Shown here piece after piece: positions 11,940-23,283 of a stretch of DNA of 64,000 bases (positions are counted from its first letter, which is position 1; each line of letters starts with the position of its first letter). Location: NCBI RefSeq assembly GCF_029227915.1, contig NC_079877.1:15920851-15984850 (forward strand). The letters run 5' to 3'. The notes below the pieces were generated by a model, which saw only the letters and a program-made list of their open reading frames with translations, was not told the origin of the DNA and made no database searches. The stretch is from Hydractinia symbiolongicarpus. Its lineage: Eukaryota; Cnidaria; Hydrozoa; Anthoathecata; Hydractiniidae. A program made the position numbers and the translations under genes.

Positions 11940-12960
11940 AATTATGATACCGGGCTAAGCACTTGTACACAAGTTATATAACACCATGTCGCACATCCGT
12001 ATAGGAGTAATACCCTTTTCAAAAAAAACTTGGTTTAAAAAAACAACAGAAAACAGTCCGTTATTAACACTGGGCTTAGCGCTTAGTATATGTAAACCGT
12101 GTCGCACATGCGCATAATAGCCTTTTCGAAAAAATGTTATCGTCACTTCAGTTTAAATAAAAACGCAGGAAACAGTCCATCGTTAACAACAAGATGAGCG
12201 CATAGCAGGGGTACTCCGTGTCTCATTAATAACCTTTTGACTTTTGCTAAAGTTGATTTACGGTGAAGGGGTAGCTAACTACTTAATTGCATTTAGTATA
12301 AATTTTTTTATTTAAGTACAGATATGCAGTATGTCGTTAATCGACAACCTCGTTCCCAGGGCGTTTTGCCTTGTTGATGAAGTTGATAGCAATAACGGCT
12401 CAGGGGCCACAAGACCCTGGGGACGAGGTTGGTTAATCGAGTGAGGCGCACATACAACCCATTGTTACCCTGTCAAAACAAACACAATCAGTGATTTAAT
12501 GGCGACACCAGGGTAAGCGCTTAGTACAGGTAAACTGTGTTGCACATCCTCATAGTCATAATACCCTTTTCCAAAAAACTTTATCGCAACTTTGGCTAAT
12601 AAAAACACAGGAATTATCCCGTTGTTAGCACTGGGCTAAACGCTTAGTACATGTATACTGTGTTACACATCTGTATAGCTGTAATACCCCAAAAACTATA
12701 TTCTAACTTCGGTTTAAATAAAAACACAGGAAACAGCCTGTTGATAAAACAATCACTCAATAATTTTAATTGTTGAAAAGTTTCTGTTAAATCTAAAAAT
12801 GAAAACCTCGTTCCATTTATTAAAAATCTTTTAAACTATAACTAACTTTAGTATAAATGTGTTTAAATAAAAACACCGGAAACAGCCTGTCGATACTCCG
12901 TCCAGCTAAATAATCACTCAGTCATTTTATTCTGCAGAATAAGCTTTATGTCAGTAATAA
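11940..12960. repeat. Degenerate ~120-bp tandem repeat family
   Basis: Segments built on GCGCTTAGTACATGTAAAC, then TGTTGCACATCCGTATAG, then AATACCC, then AAACACAGGAAACAGTCCG recur at about 11956, 12078, 12195, 12513 and 12637. Shorter pieces continue to about 12960. Spacings of 120-124 bp indicate an old tandem array. It is interrupted at 12345..12431 by a foldback element. A related copy is at about 60540..60700. Confidence 0.7.
12345..12431. mobile_element. Tiny foldback element with 9-bp target duplication
   Basis: The 87-bp element starts CAACCTCGTTCCCAGGG and ends CCCTGGGGACGAGGTTG, its near-perfect inverse. It is flanked on both sides by GTTAATCGA (12336-12344 and 12432-12440), a 9-bp target duplication. 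It is non-coding. A relative lies at about 36713..36817. A 9-bp duplication is typical of Mutator-like transposons. Confidence 0.85.
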
Positions 12961-14719
12961 AAAGGTGTCGCTAGCTACCTAACTTTATTAGGCATGTATT
13001 AAGAAGTATTAAGAATTTTGTTGTACTTTTCAGCCAGAGAAATAGTTAAGGAGCTAGCTTGATAGCCACAGCCCCAACATGAAAACGAATTATGTTGGGA
13101 AGGGCAAAAAGCTCTTATATTAAACAGAATAGTAAAACTAAGGCTAGGTAGTTAGCTGGTTTTAGAATGGTCCCTCAAAATTTTCGTTCCTAGCCAAAAA
13201 TCCTAAAATTAGCGCGTTTAAGATCTGTATATGGCTAAAAAACGTAACAATATATTCATCTTAACATGGAAAACAAACAGAAAACAAATATTGCAAAAAT
13301 GTAAAGCTTTCAGTTGACAAAAAGGTCAAACTGGCCTGAAAACCAGATAATGACCACACTACCATTTTCAAAATCAAAAGGCCTTTGTTATCACGTTCCT
13401 TCGTCAGTACCAGGTCGCGAAAACCTTGGATTGTTTTGGTACACTACGCGCGAGCGGTCAAAACAAAATCAAACAACCAAGACAATCAGCTTCAGGTACA
13501 GGAGTTATTTTTCTTTTACACGTTTAGCCTGGAAATTTTTTCTTAATTGTTTGCGGCTCAATAAATCTAAATATAGACAAGTTTCGCAATGTCGCGACAT
13601 TTGAAGATATTTCCCCGTATTTGTTTTTTCTTGAAACAAACCCAGAGAGAAGTGAAAAAATTTCAGCCAGATTATTTGTTTTTATTTTATTCATACTCAA
13701 TGTACAGAAGATTCTCTATAATTTTTGAAAAATGTAAAGATGCGAGTTAGAGATATTAACATGTTCATCGAATAAGAAAGTCGAGGAGGCTCTTAGAAAC
13801 TTCCACGCTCTATCCTTATTTATAGCATAGGGTAATTATCCGCACCGTCACTTTAAAAATTGAGAGCTAACAAAGAGCGCTGAAAGGATGAAATAGCGAT
13901 TGTTAACGGACTATCTTTAGAAAGTATAAAATCGCCGCCCAGTTCTTAGAAATTGATCTCTGCTGGTCCCCCGAAAGTTTAAATTCGAGAAGGAACTATA
14001 TTTTGCTACTAACAATGAATTTTTGTAATAAAAAGGGCGACACAGATCACGAAGGAGTTTGCGTGTAGCAGTTTAAACCCACACATTTGTTCCCACTAAG
14101 CAATAACTATCGGAACAATACAGCTTAATTATCTAGTGTCAGCATGACTAGAATAGTGTATGAGTGTATGAAAGATGGCAAAATCTTTTAAATAATATTT
14201 CCAATAAAAATATTACCAATATGGTTATGCAGTTGTTGAAAAAAAATAACATTCTCTTTCACAACGCCATATTAGCTGCTAATTTCTGCTAGGATAAGAA
14301 CTACGTGGTTCCCACAGGAAACCTTCTATCCCCCATGGTTTTGTGGTAAATCTGGCATTGGGTGATTATAGGTAAGAATAATTGACTGGGGAAGTGATTA
14401 CGATTTATTTTTATAAATTTTAAATAAAAAAACTTGAAATTGTAAGGCGCAGTTAACGACTTTAGAACTATTTTACGGAACAATTTTAAATTTAATTTTA
14501 CAAATACTGACAAAAAACATCATCGTCTTCAAAAGTTACAACTGGTCTTGCAATTTTCATGAAAATGTACTTTTTCCATTAATCAACACTCGTCTACTTT
14601 TTCTATGTATTCCAAAAAGCCAATCTTTGCGGAAGAATGGAATCCAAAATTTCTGTAAATATTTTCTCCCCTTTTGACCATTGGATTCTGCTTTTTTATG
14701 ACACATCAAAAGAGTGTTT
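12961..14719. other. Intergenic, nothing clear
   Basis: This is AT-rich spacer between the old repeat array and the 3' end of MYND copy 2. The open frames here lack protein-like composition or splice support. Confidence 0.4.
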
Positions 14720-17700
14720 TTAGTGTTGCTTTTCGATTTGAAAGCTCAAATTAAAAGTGAAATTATTTCGACTAAAACAGTTGCACAAGTTTGTTCCGAT
14801 CACTTCCAAAATATCCATTTTGTAGTCTTCCACATCGAAATAAAACTTTAAAAAGTTTTCACGATATTTCAACGAAAGTACTCCGTTACTCAAATTTTTT
14901 GGGGCAGGGAAAGAGACACGCTTTCTGAGAAAGGGTATCAGGCCAGCCTTGTGATTATCTTTCAATATACTTAGAAATATTTTCTTTTGTTCAGTGTGAA
15001 CTTCGAATGGATTTTTATAGTCATAGATATCTGTCCCATAAATAAATCTTCTCCAATTCATAAAATGCATTAAATGGATTGTTTTTTCAGCCCCACAGGC
15101 CTCCGCTAATCGGAAGAACGTTTCTTTATTCATGTAATCAGCAAGATTACTCCAGTCAATACGATGCGGTTGTAATAAGCAGATTTCTTCGATAATTTTC
15201 TTGTTATCCAATGAAACTGAGTTAACATGAAACGTACATTCGACTTTTCCTTCTGCTACTAATTTAACCAAAGCATGAAGTTTCAACCTGTAAAAATTCA
15301 TAAGACTCTCAAAAAAATTTCCATTGTAGATAAACGACTTGCTGATTTTAAAAGACGCCAAGAATGAGTCGGCGGATAGTTCGTAATGTCTGAACTTTCC
15401 TGTTCTACAAAAAGCTGTTACATTACCATGAATTTGCGATTTAACTTGGTCAAACATTTGACCTGTTAGCCTATACCGACAGAAAGCAATGCGATCCTCC
15501 TTTTTTAGTAGAATGCCAGCGGGAGTCATTTTGTAATATGAAACATATCCTGCTCCCCACAATTCTTTTGCCTCAACTAGTGATATTTCAGTCATCATCC
15601 AATACTGAATCAACTCTTTTACTTCTTTATTTTGAACTGTAGGAAGTAAATTGCAGCATGCAGCTTTAAACAACTCCAGGGTTTTATCACTCCAACCAGT
15701 AGAAAACCAAACTTCTAAAATTGCGTCGTAGCTTGCTTTCATTTTAATCATTTCATAGATAATCAAAGAACGTGCCACACATATTTCGGATTGTTCAATT
15801 CCAACAAATCTTACTTTATCACCGTCCCCACTGAAATTGCCCATCATAAGCTCAAGAAGATCAACAAATCCGATATAAACATAGTTCTTACCAAAGTTGA
15901 AACTCTTTTCCACTATCGGAGAATTCCGCCATATCTGATAACGCTCTTTGGGGTATGTACCAAAACTAAGGTTTTCCAGAACATCACCAATTTGGGGATT
16001 ACTTGTCAACATTTCTAATAAACGCGGCGAGAACTCACGATATTTCTCCACGTACATTTCTGTGTCCCATATCTTTTCATGCATTGCTATCTCATCAAAG
16101 CCCCATGACTTTTGCTCATTAAAACAATCCTCCAGAAAATCAAAATGTTCTTTCTCTAGTGGAAAAACTTCTTGATATTCACAATGAAAATTAGGGACGT
16201 GAATATCAATTATCTTTTTCATTTGATTCGATAATAAAAGAAATGATTCTTCTATCACAGACCATTGAAATCGTCCTACATTGCTTTTTCCACTAACTGA
16301 AAGCCCTTTTAAACGCTTTTCCAAGCTGAGATCTTCTCCTTCTTCAGTGTTTCGATGTTTAAAACTGTTTTGGGCTTTACCGCTGCAGACCTTTTTATGT
16401 TGATTCCAGTGGTTCGCTTGGCATTTTTTACCACAGTATAATCGACGTTTACAACGACTACAACGGAATCTTGCTTCTATTGCAGAGCATGAAAGACATG
16501 TAATGAAGTCTTTTGACACAAACCTAAATTGAAATTATATTTTAGTAAATAAGAATGATGAGATATCAAAATCTTTTAAACTGTAGTACACTGCAGCTTT
16601 GCCAATAAACAACATGTTTGCTAAAGTTTCCCATGTGGATAACTGTCCCGTAATATAAAAATTAAACATGACTCTAAATTTATATTCCCTTTCTCAAAGA
16701 GAAGCGAGAGGGAATTAAATCTGTCTACAGGCGAAAATGTGTGTGATAATTTATGAGCCCAACATTTTATTATGTCTCTTCGACCGCTGTTGCTACAGTT
16801 CTAAGACTTTTTAAAAAATAGAAATATAGCACCACCTGTTTTTGGAACAATTAAAACCTACATTTAACTTGGTCAATGTACCATGTCACAGTGAAGTGTG
16901 TATTATTTATATTTACGAATAATTTCGATGCAACGCCCCCCTTTTTTGACATAAATATTCTTTCTGAATATCTTGGAATATCTCAAATATCGATCGAATT
17001 GTTCCCAAAACATTTTGTTGTTGGTCATTGTTGCATTTTCGACAAATTTATAACAAAAACATTGATCATTTTTTGCCAGTTATTACTTTGTTAAGTTCTG
17101 CATGACCTAATAAACCCGCCCGATCTGAAATGAATTGGGTGACTCAGTTTTGCAAAATTGGTCCTAAGTGTACCCTGGTTACGCACACAGAAGATGACTT
17201 CAGTTATTTCAAATCGCCTCCAAGTTATTCAGCCTAAAATTTGTCATAATCTTAATAATATTTCGAGCAAAAAAATTCTTCTAGCAAATAACTCGAAGAA
17301 TAATCTCTACAAATAAAAGCGCTTTATTATTGACAAGTATAAACCAAAAAAAATAAAAAAATTTCAGTACACGACAACTGATATCCTTTCTTCAAACATG
17401 GATAAAAGAAATAATAAACTTAGAGCAGTAAATTTTTGTGCTTTATTTTGTTTATTTTTGTTGCAATTTTCATATTATTTCATTTCTTAAAGTTTCAACA
17501 GTAGGCATGTCGCAGTTTTTTCTTTTTTCTTTTCACAATGTTGCTTTATCAGTAATTTATACGTCTTCTGATTGGACAAAATATTTTCTTTTCGCGATTT
17601 TAAATACGTGAATCTTTCTACTCACTCTCGAAGAGGACGAAAATATGTTGGGATAATGCTGAGGATTCTTTCTGTTCGAACTTTTCTGAACAAAAGGGGG

Positions 17701-18812
17701 CGTGTAATTGGCGCTCAACGTCAACGAAAAGAAATACTCTTTGCAAAAGCCATAATCGCACAGACACGTGAAACCAGTTTATTATTATAATAGACTAGTC
17801 AATAAGTTTGTGAAAAATTCCATTTAGGGAAAAAAAAATGGAAAAAATCTTTCATGACAATTTTAATGACCTTAGCAATGACTCTTTAATACTTAGTTTC
17901 TTTTAACAAAAATTGGCTAACCCTACTCTGTCCGGAGGGGAATAGACACACCCACATGGCAAATTCTTAGGTCCCATACCATTCAGAGCCTTAGCTATTG
18001 GCCATTACTCGAAACTATCCGTTAAACTTCAATGTTAAAAACATAATAATTTTCGCATTATCCTTAGATCTTGAAATTCACAACACAAATTTTATCAAGA
18101 AGAACCATTTTCTAGGGTATGCACACAGAATAATCTGATTTATCGATTTTTTGGATTTCATCAGGAAATCAAGAAAATTTTATCGGATTTTATGGTGCTT
18201 TTTATGCGTTTTATGTGAAATTTGACTGTAAGAAACTTTAAACAGAAAGTTCCAATTCGTTCCAGAACTAACGTAATTGAATTCTAAGCACAAAGTGGTA
18301 TTTTAGACACGTTTCTATATTTCAATGACGTCACAGAAAATATTCTGACATGAGCAAAAAAATTTTGCTGCCATTTTCATTGTGCTACAAGTGTGCCAAA
18401 TTTGACATAATTTTATAAAGGCAGACTGACAGAACTTAAACTTCAAATAACATTAAGTGAAAACGTTTCCATTAACATGGTAAAAGCGATATCATACATA
18501 ATTACTTCACGTTATTTCACAGTCAAAACAAGCTTTATTGTAATTGTTATGAAGACGGCAGAAAGATAGTTTGAGTAAGAGAATTACTACCGCTATAAAT
18601 ACAGCTTCTTACTTTAAAGTTTCAATATCCCTCTCTTCTTGCTCCTTTCTCTTTGTTCCAATCTCAACTTGAGCGCATGATTTTTTATGTTCTTCTTTCC
18701 AATGTTTTACTTGACATTCTTGACTGCAATAGAAAGCTTTTTTACATCTCGAACATCGTTTCCTCCCTTCTTTAATACCACAATTCATGCATAATACATT
18801 ATTCGTCGCCAT
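14720..18812 (-). CDS. Dual MYND zinc-finger protein, copy 2 (two exons)
   Basis: This is the tandem paralogue of 3630..7579. Exons 18812..18613 and 16523..14720 encode about 667 residues, starting at the ATG at 18812 (MATNNVLCMNCG). Exon 1 carries MYND finger 1 and ends AA|GTAAGA in phase 2. Exon 2 starts after TTTAG with FVSKDFITCLSC and carries MYND finger 2, then the same ~500-residue body. A start at the GTG near 16519 would discard the first finger, so the spliced model is preferred because its phases agree exactly with copy 1. Outside the core the two proteins look roughly half identical by eye. Across the [15 protein letters not shown] to ELFKAACCN segment they are nearly identical. 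The intron holds a degraded TTAA-type MITE at about 17919..18420. Function is unknown; a cytosolic or nuclear adaptor is a reasonable inference from MYND fingers. Confidence 0.85.
17919..18420 (+). mobile_element. Degraded TTAA-family MITE in intron of MYND copy 2
   Basis: The sequence starts CTAACCCTACTCTGTCCGG, a mutated form of the family terminus. It continues with recognisable inner segments (ggccattactcgaaactatcc; gacgtcacagaaaat; gtgccaaatttga). The right terminus is lost. Its divergence suggests an older insertion than copies A and B. Confidence 0.6.
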
Positions 18813-19508
18813 TTTTGTTTAATCTACAAAACTAATGTTTTCACACATTTTTTATTTATGCTGGTAGTCAAAGTGAAAAACTAAATCAGATTGGCCAAAA
18901 AAACAACATTGCTTATAAGAACGATCTTTTAGTTGATTTAAAACTCGTACGTCTTGCCAGTCAGAATGTTTAGGCACACTTGGATTGCAAATACGTCGTG
19001 TTCCATAACAAATTTTAAAAAGGGATAGGAAAGTAAACTTTTACGACATTCTCTCAAAAGTTTTAGACACAGCATGTACTTTTACTTTATGAAAAAAACT
19101 TTCTCCTTTATTTCCACTTTAAAGTTTACAAAGCTGAAAAAAGCTCGAAAAAGCAAGAATACGCTGGTGATAAAAGCGTTGATTCGGTTGAAATATTTAT
19201 ATTTGTAAATTGCTTAAGAAAAGAAAACATAGCAGTAAACGCACGCAAACAAAGCAAAAAGTCAAACTAAAAAACGCACCTCACCACTGTTGCTTCTTAT
19301 CGTCACCTATGATGATTGACATTCTGTTAATGCATATTTCATCTCCTCAATATATACATGTTGCCTCCGAGTTTTCCGAAGTTATCGGCATAACAACACG
19401 TTTATGTTCTTTGTTAGACTTTAATTTAAAAACTCAGTATGAAATTTCGCCGGGCTATATTCATCTATTTAGCTGTTCCAAGAAGTTTATTAGCATGCGG
19501 TTGGATGT

Positions 19509-20250
19509 TGAATAAGCGAGTTTAAATACCATACCTTGCAATAAAAGATAACTTATAGCGCGTTTTTGAGTCATCCTGTTAATTAAGTCGACTTTAATTT
19601 CTTACTGGTGTTAATTTAAACTACACGGTCACTTTAAACAGTAATTAAATCTATTTTCATAAAAATTACGACACGTTTTATTTTTAACATGTTTCGACTT
19701 TACCAAAGTCATCTTCAGAATATTATACAAAAGTTGATACATACATTAATTAAATCTACAATTCTTGCTTCGAAAGAGTTTTGTTTTTAATTTCTCTTTC
19801 GTTTCCTGGACTTTTGCGACAAGTGACCTTCCCAATCTTACGTTGTTGACAAATTCACAGAATAAAGTAGCTGAAAGTTGTTGTTTTTGTTCTGTGTTAT
19901 AATTTTCGTACTAACCGCCATCACGTTTGTTTTACTGGCGTAAGCTACCAAAGTTAAAAAACCGTGTTAATTTCATTGCTGTAACATTTTGTTTTACGGT
20001 GTTAATTTCATCGAGAAATTAATATATTTCGAAAGACGTCCTTATAATAAGGTAGAACAGACATATAGGGATGTTTACGCTTACATTTATTAAATCTTAT
20101 CGTTATTCTGTCAGACACTTTGACTACGGTTACAATGCAAAAGAGACTGTTCAAATATACAAAGCATGGAAACACCGTGGGAGCTAGAGGGCGTTTTATC
20201 TAGGCTTTGCGTGGAAATGCTCTCGAAAGATTCAATATATGAAAAAGTAA
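19509..20250. repeat. Upstream part of the MYND segmental duplication
   Basis: GTTGAATAAGCGAGTTTAAA here (from about 19508) also occurs at about 8402, upstream of copy 1. A second block with TGGAAACACCGTG (20165-20250) matches 9850-9910. Together they show that the duplicated unit includes more than 1.4 kb upstream of each gene. Confidence 0.6.
19660..19735 (-). ncRNA. Degenerate hammerhead-like motif
   Basis: On the minus strand, CTGAAGA is followed by a hairpin (GACTTT..AAAGTC), then GAAA, then CATGTT..AACGTG, then a GTC. This is the order of a type I hammerhead. An extra U before stem II and a poorly pairing stem I argue against full activity. It may be the 3' tail of a decayed retroelement. 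Confidence 0.35.
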
Positions 20251-20309
20251 AATGGACGAAAGGAGTAATTTGAATAAAAATTGTTCCCCGAAAACTTTCC
20301 TTGTCTTAA

Positions 20310-21063
20310 CCCTATTCGGTCCGGGGGGGGGGGGCGGATTCCGCCCCCCCTGACGGTTTTTTTTTTAATAACTCCTGATTGCTTTGTTATATGGCTATGA
20401 TACTTACTGAGCTTCAACATTTATCTATTAGACACCTGCATGCTAAATTTTTAGGTCCCATACCTTTCACAGGCTTTGATATTGGCCATTACTCGAAACT
20501 ACCCCTAAAAATCTCTATGAAATCCTTATAATGAGGAAAATAAAATAACTCCTGTTAGGATTATCCCTAGAACTTAAAACTTGCAACACAACTTTGTTTC
20601 ATCAAGAAAAATTATTGTGAATAATTTGGACACGTGACGATTCCGATTTCCCGATTTTGACAGATTTTACCCGAAAATCGGAAGAAAACGGATTTTCGGG
20701 CAATTTTTGGCAATTTTTTATCCGATCCATGCAAAAACCGAAAGATATGTTAAATAACATTTATTTAGCTTTCAGAAACATCAAACAGAATGTAAAAATT
20801 CGCTCTAGAACAAAAGTAATTATATTATAAGCAGATAGTGGCATTTTTAACAATTTTCAGACTTCTGATGACGTCACAGAAAATGTGCTGACGCAAGGAA
20901 AAAAAATATTGCCGCCATTTTGCTCCTTTTGTGAGGTACTATTATAAGTGTGCCAAGTTTGATTCAATTTGAACAATCCTATGAAAAGTTATTGAGGGGG
21001 GGCGGAATCCGTCCCCCCCCCCCCCGGTCATAGTATGTTCGAAAACCCCCGGACCGAATAGGG
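20310..21063 (+). mobile_element. TTAA-flanked MITE, copy B
   Basis: The terminal inverted repeats match copy A (CCCTATTCGGTCCGGGG), with TTAA at 20306-20309 and 21064-21067. The interior closely follows copy A at 5640..6354. It differs in having G/C-run hairpins near both ends: GGGGCGGATTCCGCCCC-type on the left and GGCGGAATCCGTCCCC-type on the right. There is no coding capacity. It sits just beyond the 5' limit of the duplicated MYND unit. Confidence 0.85.
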
Positions 21064-21067
21064 TTAA

Positions 21068-23283
21068 GTCAAAGAACTTGGTATAAATGATGTATGTCAC
21101 GTGACAATTAAAAATCATACTTGAAATGATGAATGCGAGTATCTTTTGCTAAGATGGGTATTTTATTGAATTTTCGGCTTCTTTTGCTTCCAAAAAGATT
21201 TTTCATTCTGTTTTAATAATTATTTACAAAAATAAATTTTTCACTATTCAAAATAGCATTTCAGCTATTTTTGCCTAATTCAAATCTTTTAGAGGCGCCA
21301 AAGTAGCGCCAAAGTAACAAAAACATTATCATTTGAAATTATATTACCATTAAATTTTCTGCCTATTTTTATTTATTTTATAATAGTTTTTTGTTCGCCT
21401 TTGCATATCAATAGCTCTTAGTAAGATAAATATTGACGGTTTAGATTTCAAACAATAAAAATATGAGGTGCCAAAATATCAAGGAGAAAAAATTGGAGTT
21501 TTATTGTAAAGAAAAAAAGGCCGCAAAAAGGCGTATCTCAAATATAAAACAACGCCCACGGGCGTAAAGGTGTGGGAAGACGAGGTACTCAAGCTCTGTG
21601 AAGTTTTATAGGTATATAAATATAAAAGGTCACAATTTCAGTGCATGCTATAATTCATATATGAAATTGTTGAAATACAAAAAAGGGGCGTAGCGCACCA
21701 TCTGATGCGAAATTTTTGAGTTATGTTTCCTCATATTCCGGATCCAAAACGATAAAAACTACCAGCAGGAGTTTCACCATCATTTCATTTTTGGTTCTGA
21801 GTTTATTAAAAAAGTATGCCGGGTAGGGATTCCTCCCCTCTCCCTACTAAATATTTATGCTGCGTTAAAAAAGCCTTTTATGTCCACGTAGATCATGTGA
21901 GCATTCATTCTTAGATTCCTTTGTGATAAAAATCTTTAATAATAAATAACTTTTATATTTTTATCTTAATCTTACTAATAGGTAACTCTTTCTCAGCGTG
22001 AAAATTAAATTAAGACCCGTGAGAAAAATACTAGAGGTATTCTTTCACAGAAAAACTATTCGCACTGCTGTGCACCGAGGTTAACTAAATAAATACTCTC
22101 TCTCTCTCTCTCTCTCTTTCACTTTATCAACAAGTTCCTGAGCTTTTGAATAAACCCTCGTGATGTGGAATGTTGACAAAAAGTCAACATATTGTTTTTT
22201 TAATTGCAAATCTTTTCTAAGAAAAACACTTAATACACAAAAGAAATCACAAACAGGAAAAAAGAACTTTTTTAAAAGGTAATTTTATTTAAGAAGTGTA
22301 TTTTCAACTTTTAATGCTAAGTTGTTTACTATTTTCTAGAAGCTACCTTCCACCAGGCCAGGACATTATTTTTCGAAAATAACAAAAATTATGTTCGACG
22401 AAAATTTACTCTTACGAAGTATATATTAGAATACTCATTTAAGAACTGTAGTCTATATTTCTTTTGGGTCTTTTTTTACTTCTACATCAACTAGTGATTG
22501 GAAAATGTAAACAAGAATTTTTTAAAAATACACAAAAAACGATGAGATTTTTCTAGGTGACGAAGAAAATTATGACCTACTTTAATTTTTGTGATGGGGA
22601 TGTCCTGAAAATGTATGTGAATTACTGACCATTAAAACAAATTTTTATTTTCAACAATTTTTACACGAAGTTAGAATACTGGAAAGTGTTGTTATATTAG
22701 TAGCTATATTTCTAAAACTTACAATATTTTTTTTCTCTAAATAGGCTGGACAATACATTGTAACCTCCCTAAAGTGGAAATTACGCAACAAACTTTGGAG
22801 AGGTTTGATCTAATTTTTTTGAAGGTGTTAAACTGGCTGCGGATGTTTTGCAAAAAACATTGTCTCTTCGTAGTGATTCTAAAAGTAAAAAGAGAATACA
22901 TTTAAATTTACACAACCGTTTTGTGTCATGTGCCACCGTTTTGTTATAGGAAGAATAGAAATATTCTTTATTGCAATTCTATGCAAATTACGTCAGAAAC
23001 ACGGCTAATCGGTGTCAATTATACAGAAAGTTACAAACAATATTAAAATAAATAGCATTTTTCAAGAAAGTTCAAAATTTTGATTAATATTAATATTGAG
23101 GTTTATTTAGATTGACTGAAACAGATTAAGTTTAACCAAAATTGAGATTGACTGAGATCGAGATTATTGAGGTTATTTTGTTTTTATTTGTTCACAAAAT
23201 TACAGTTTTTCCAAAGAAAACGAGTTTGTTATATTTACAGCTAATTGCGAAACATACAACATGAAAACGAGCCACATATTTAC
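21068..23283. other. Intergenic, with a CT microsatellite
   Basis: There is no convincing gene. A (CT)n run lies at about 22098-22126. Further 3' exons of the minus-strand receptor gene could lie here, because the last exon I can place ends in phase 0 at a splice donor. Confidence 0.4.

Noticed and set aside
15791-16175. Plus-strand open frames opposite MYND copy 2
   Set aside because: They are antisense shadows of the long coding exon and show no independent features.
17572-17790. 72-codon basic ORF in the intron of MYND copy 2
   Set aside because: No counterpart exists in the intron of copy 1, and there is no splice or family support.
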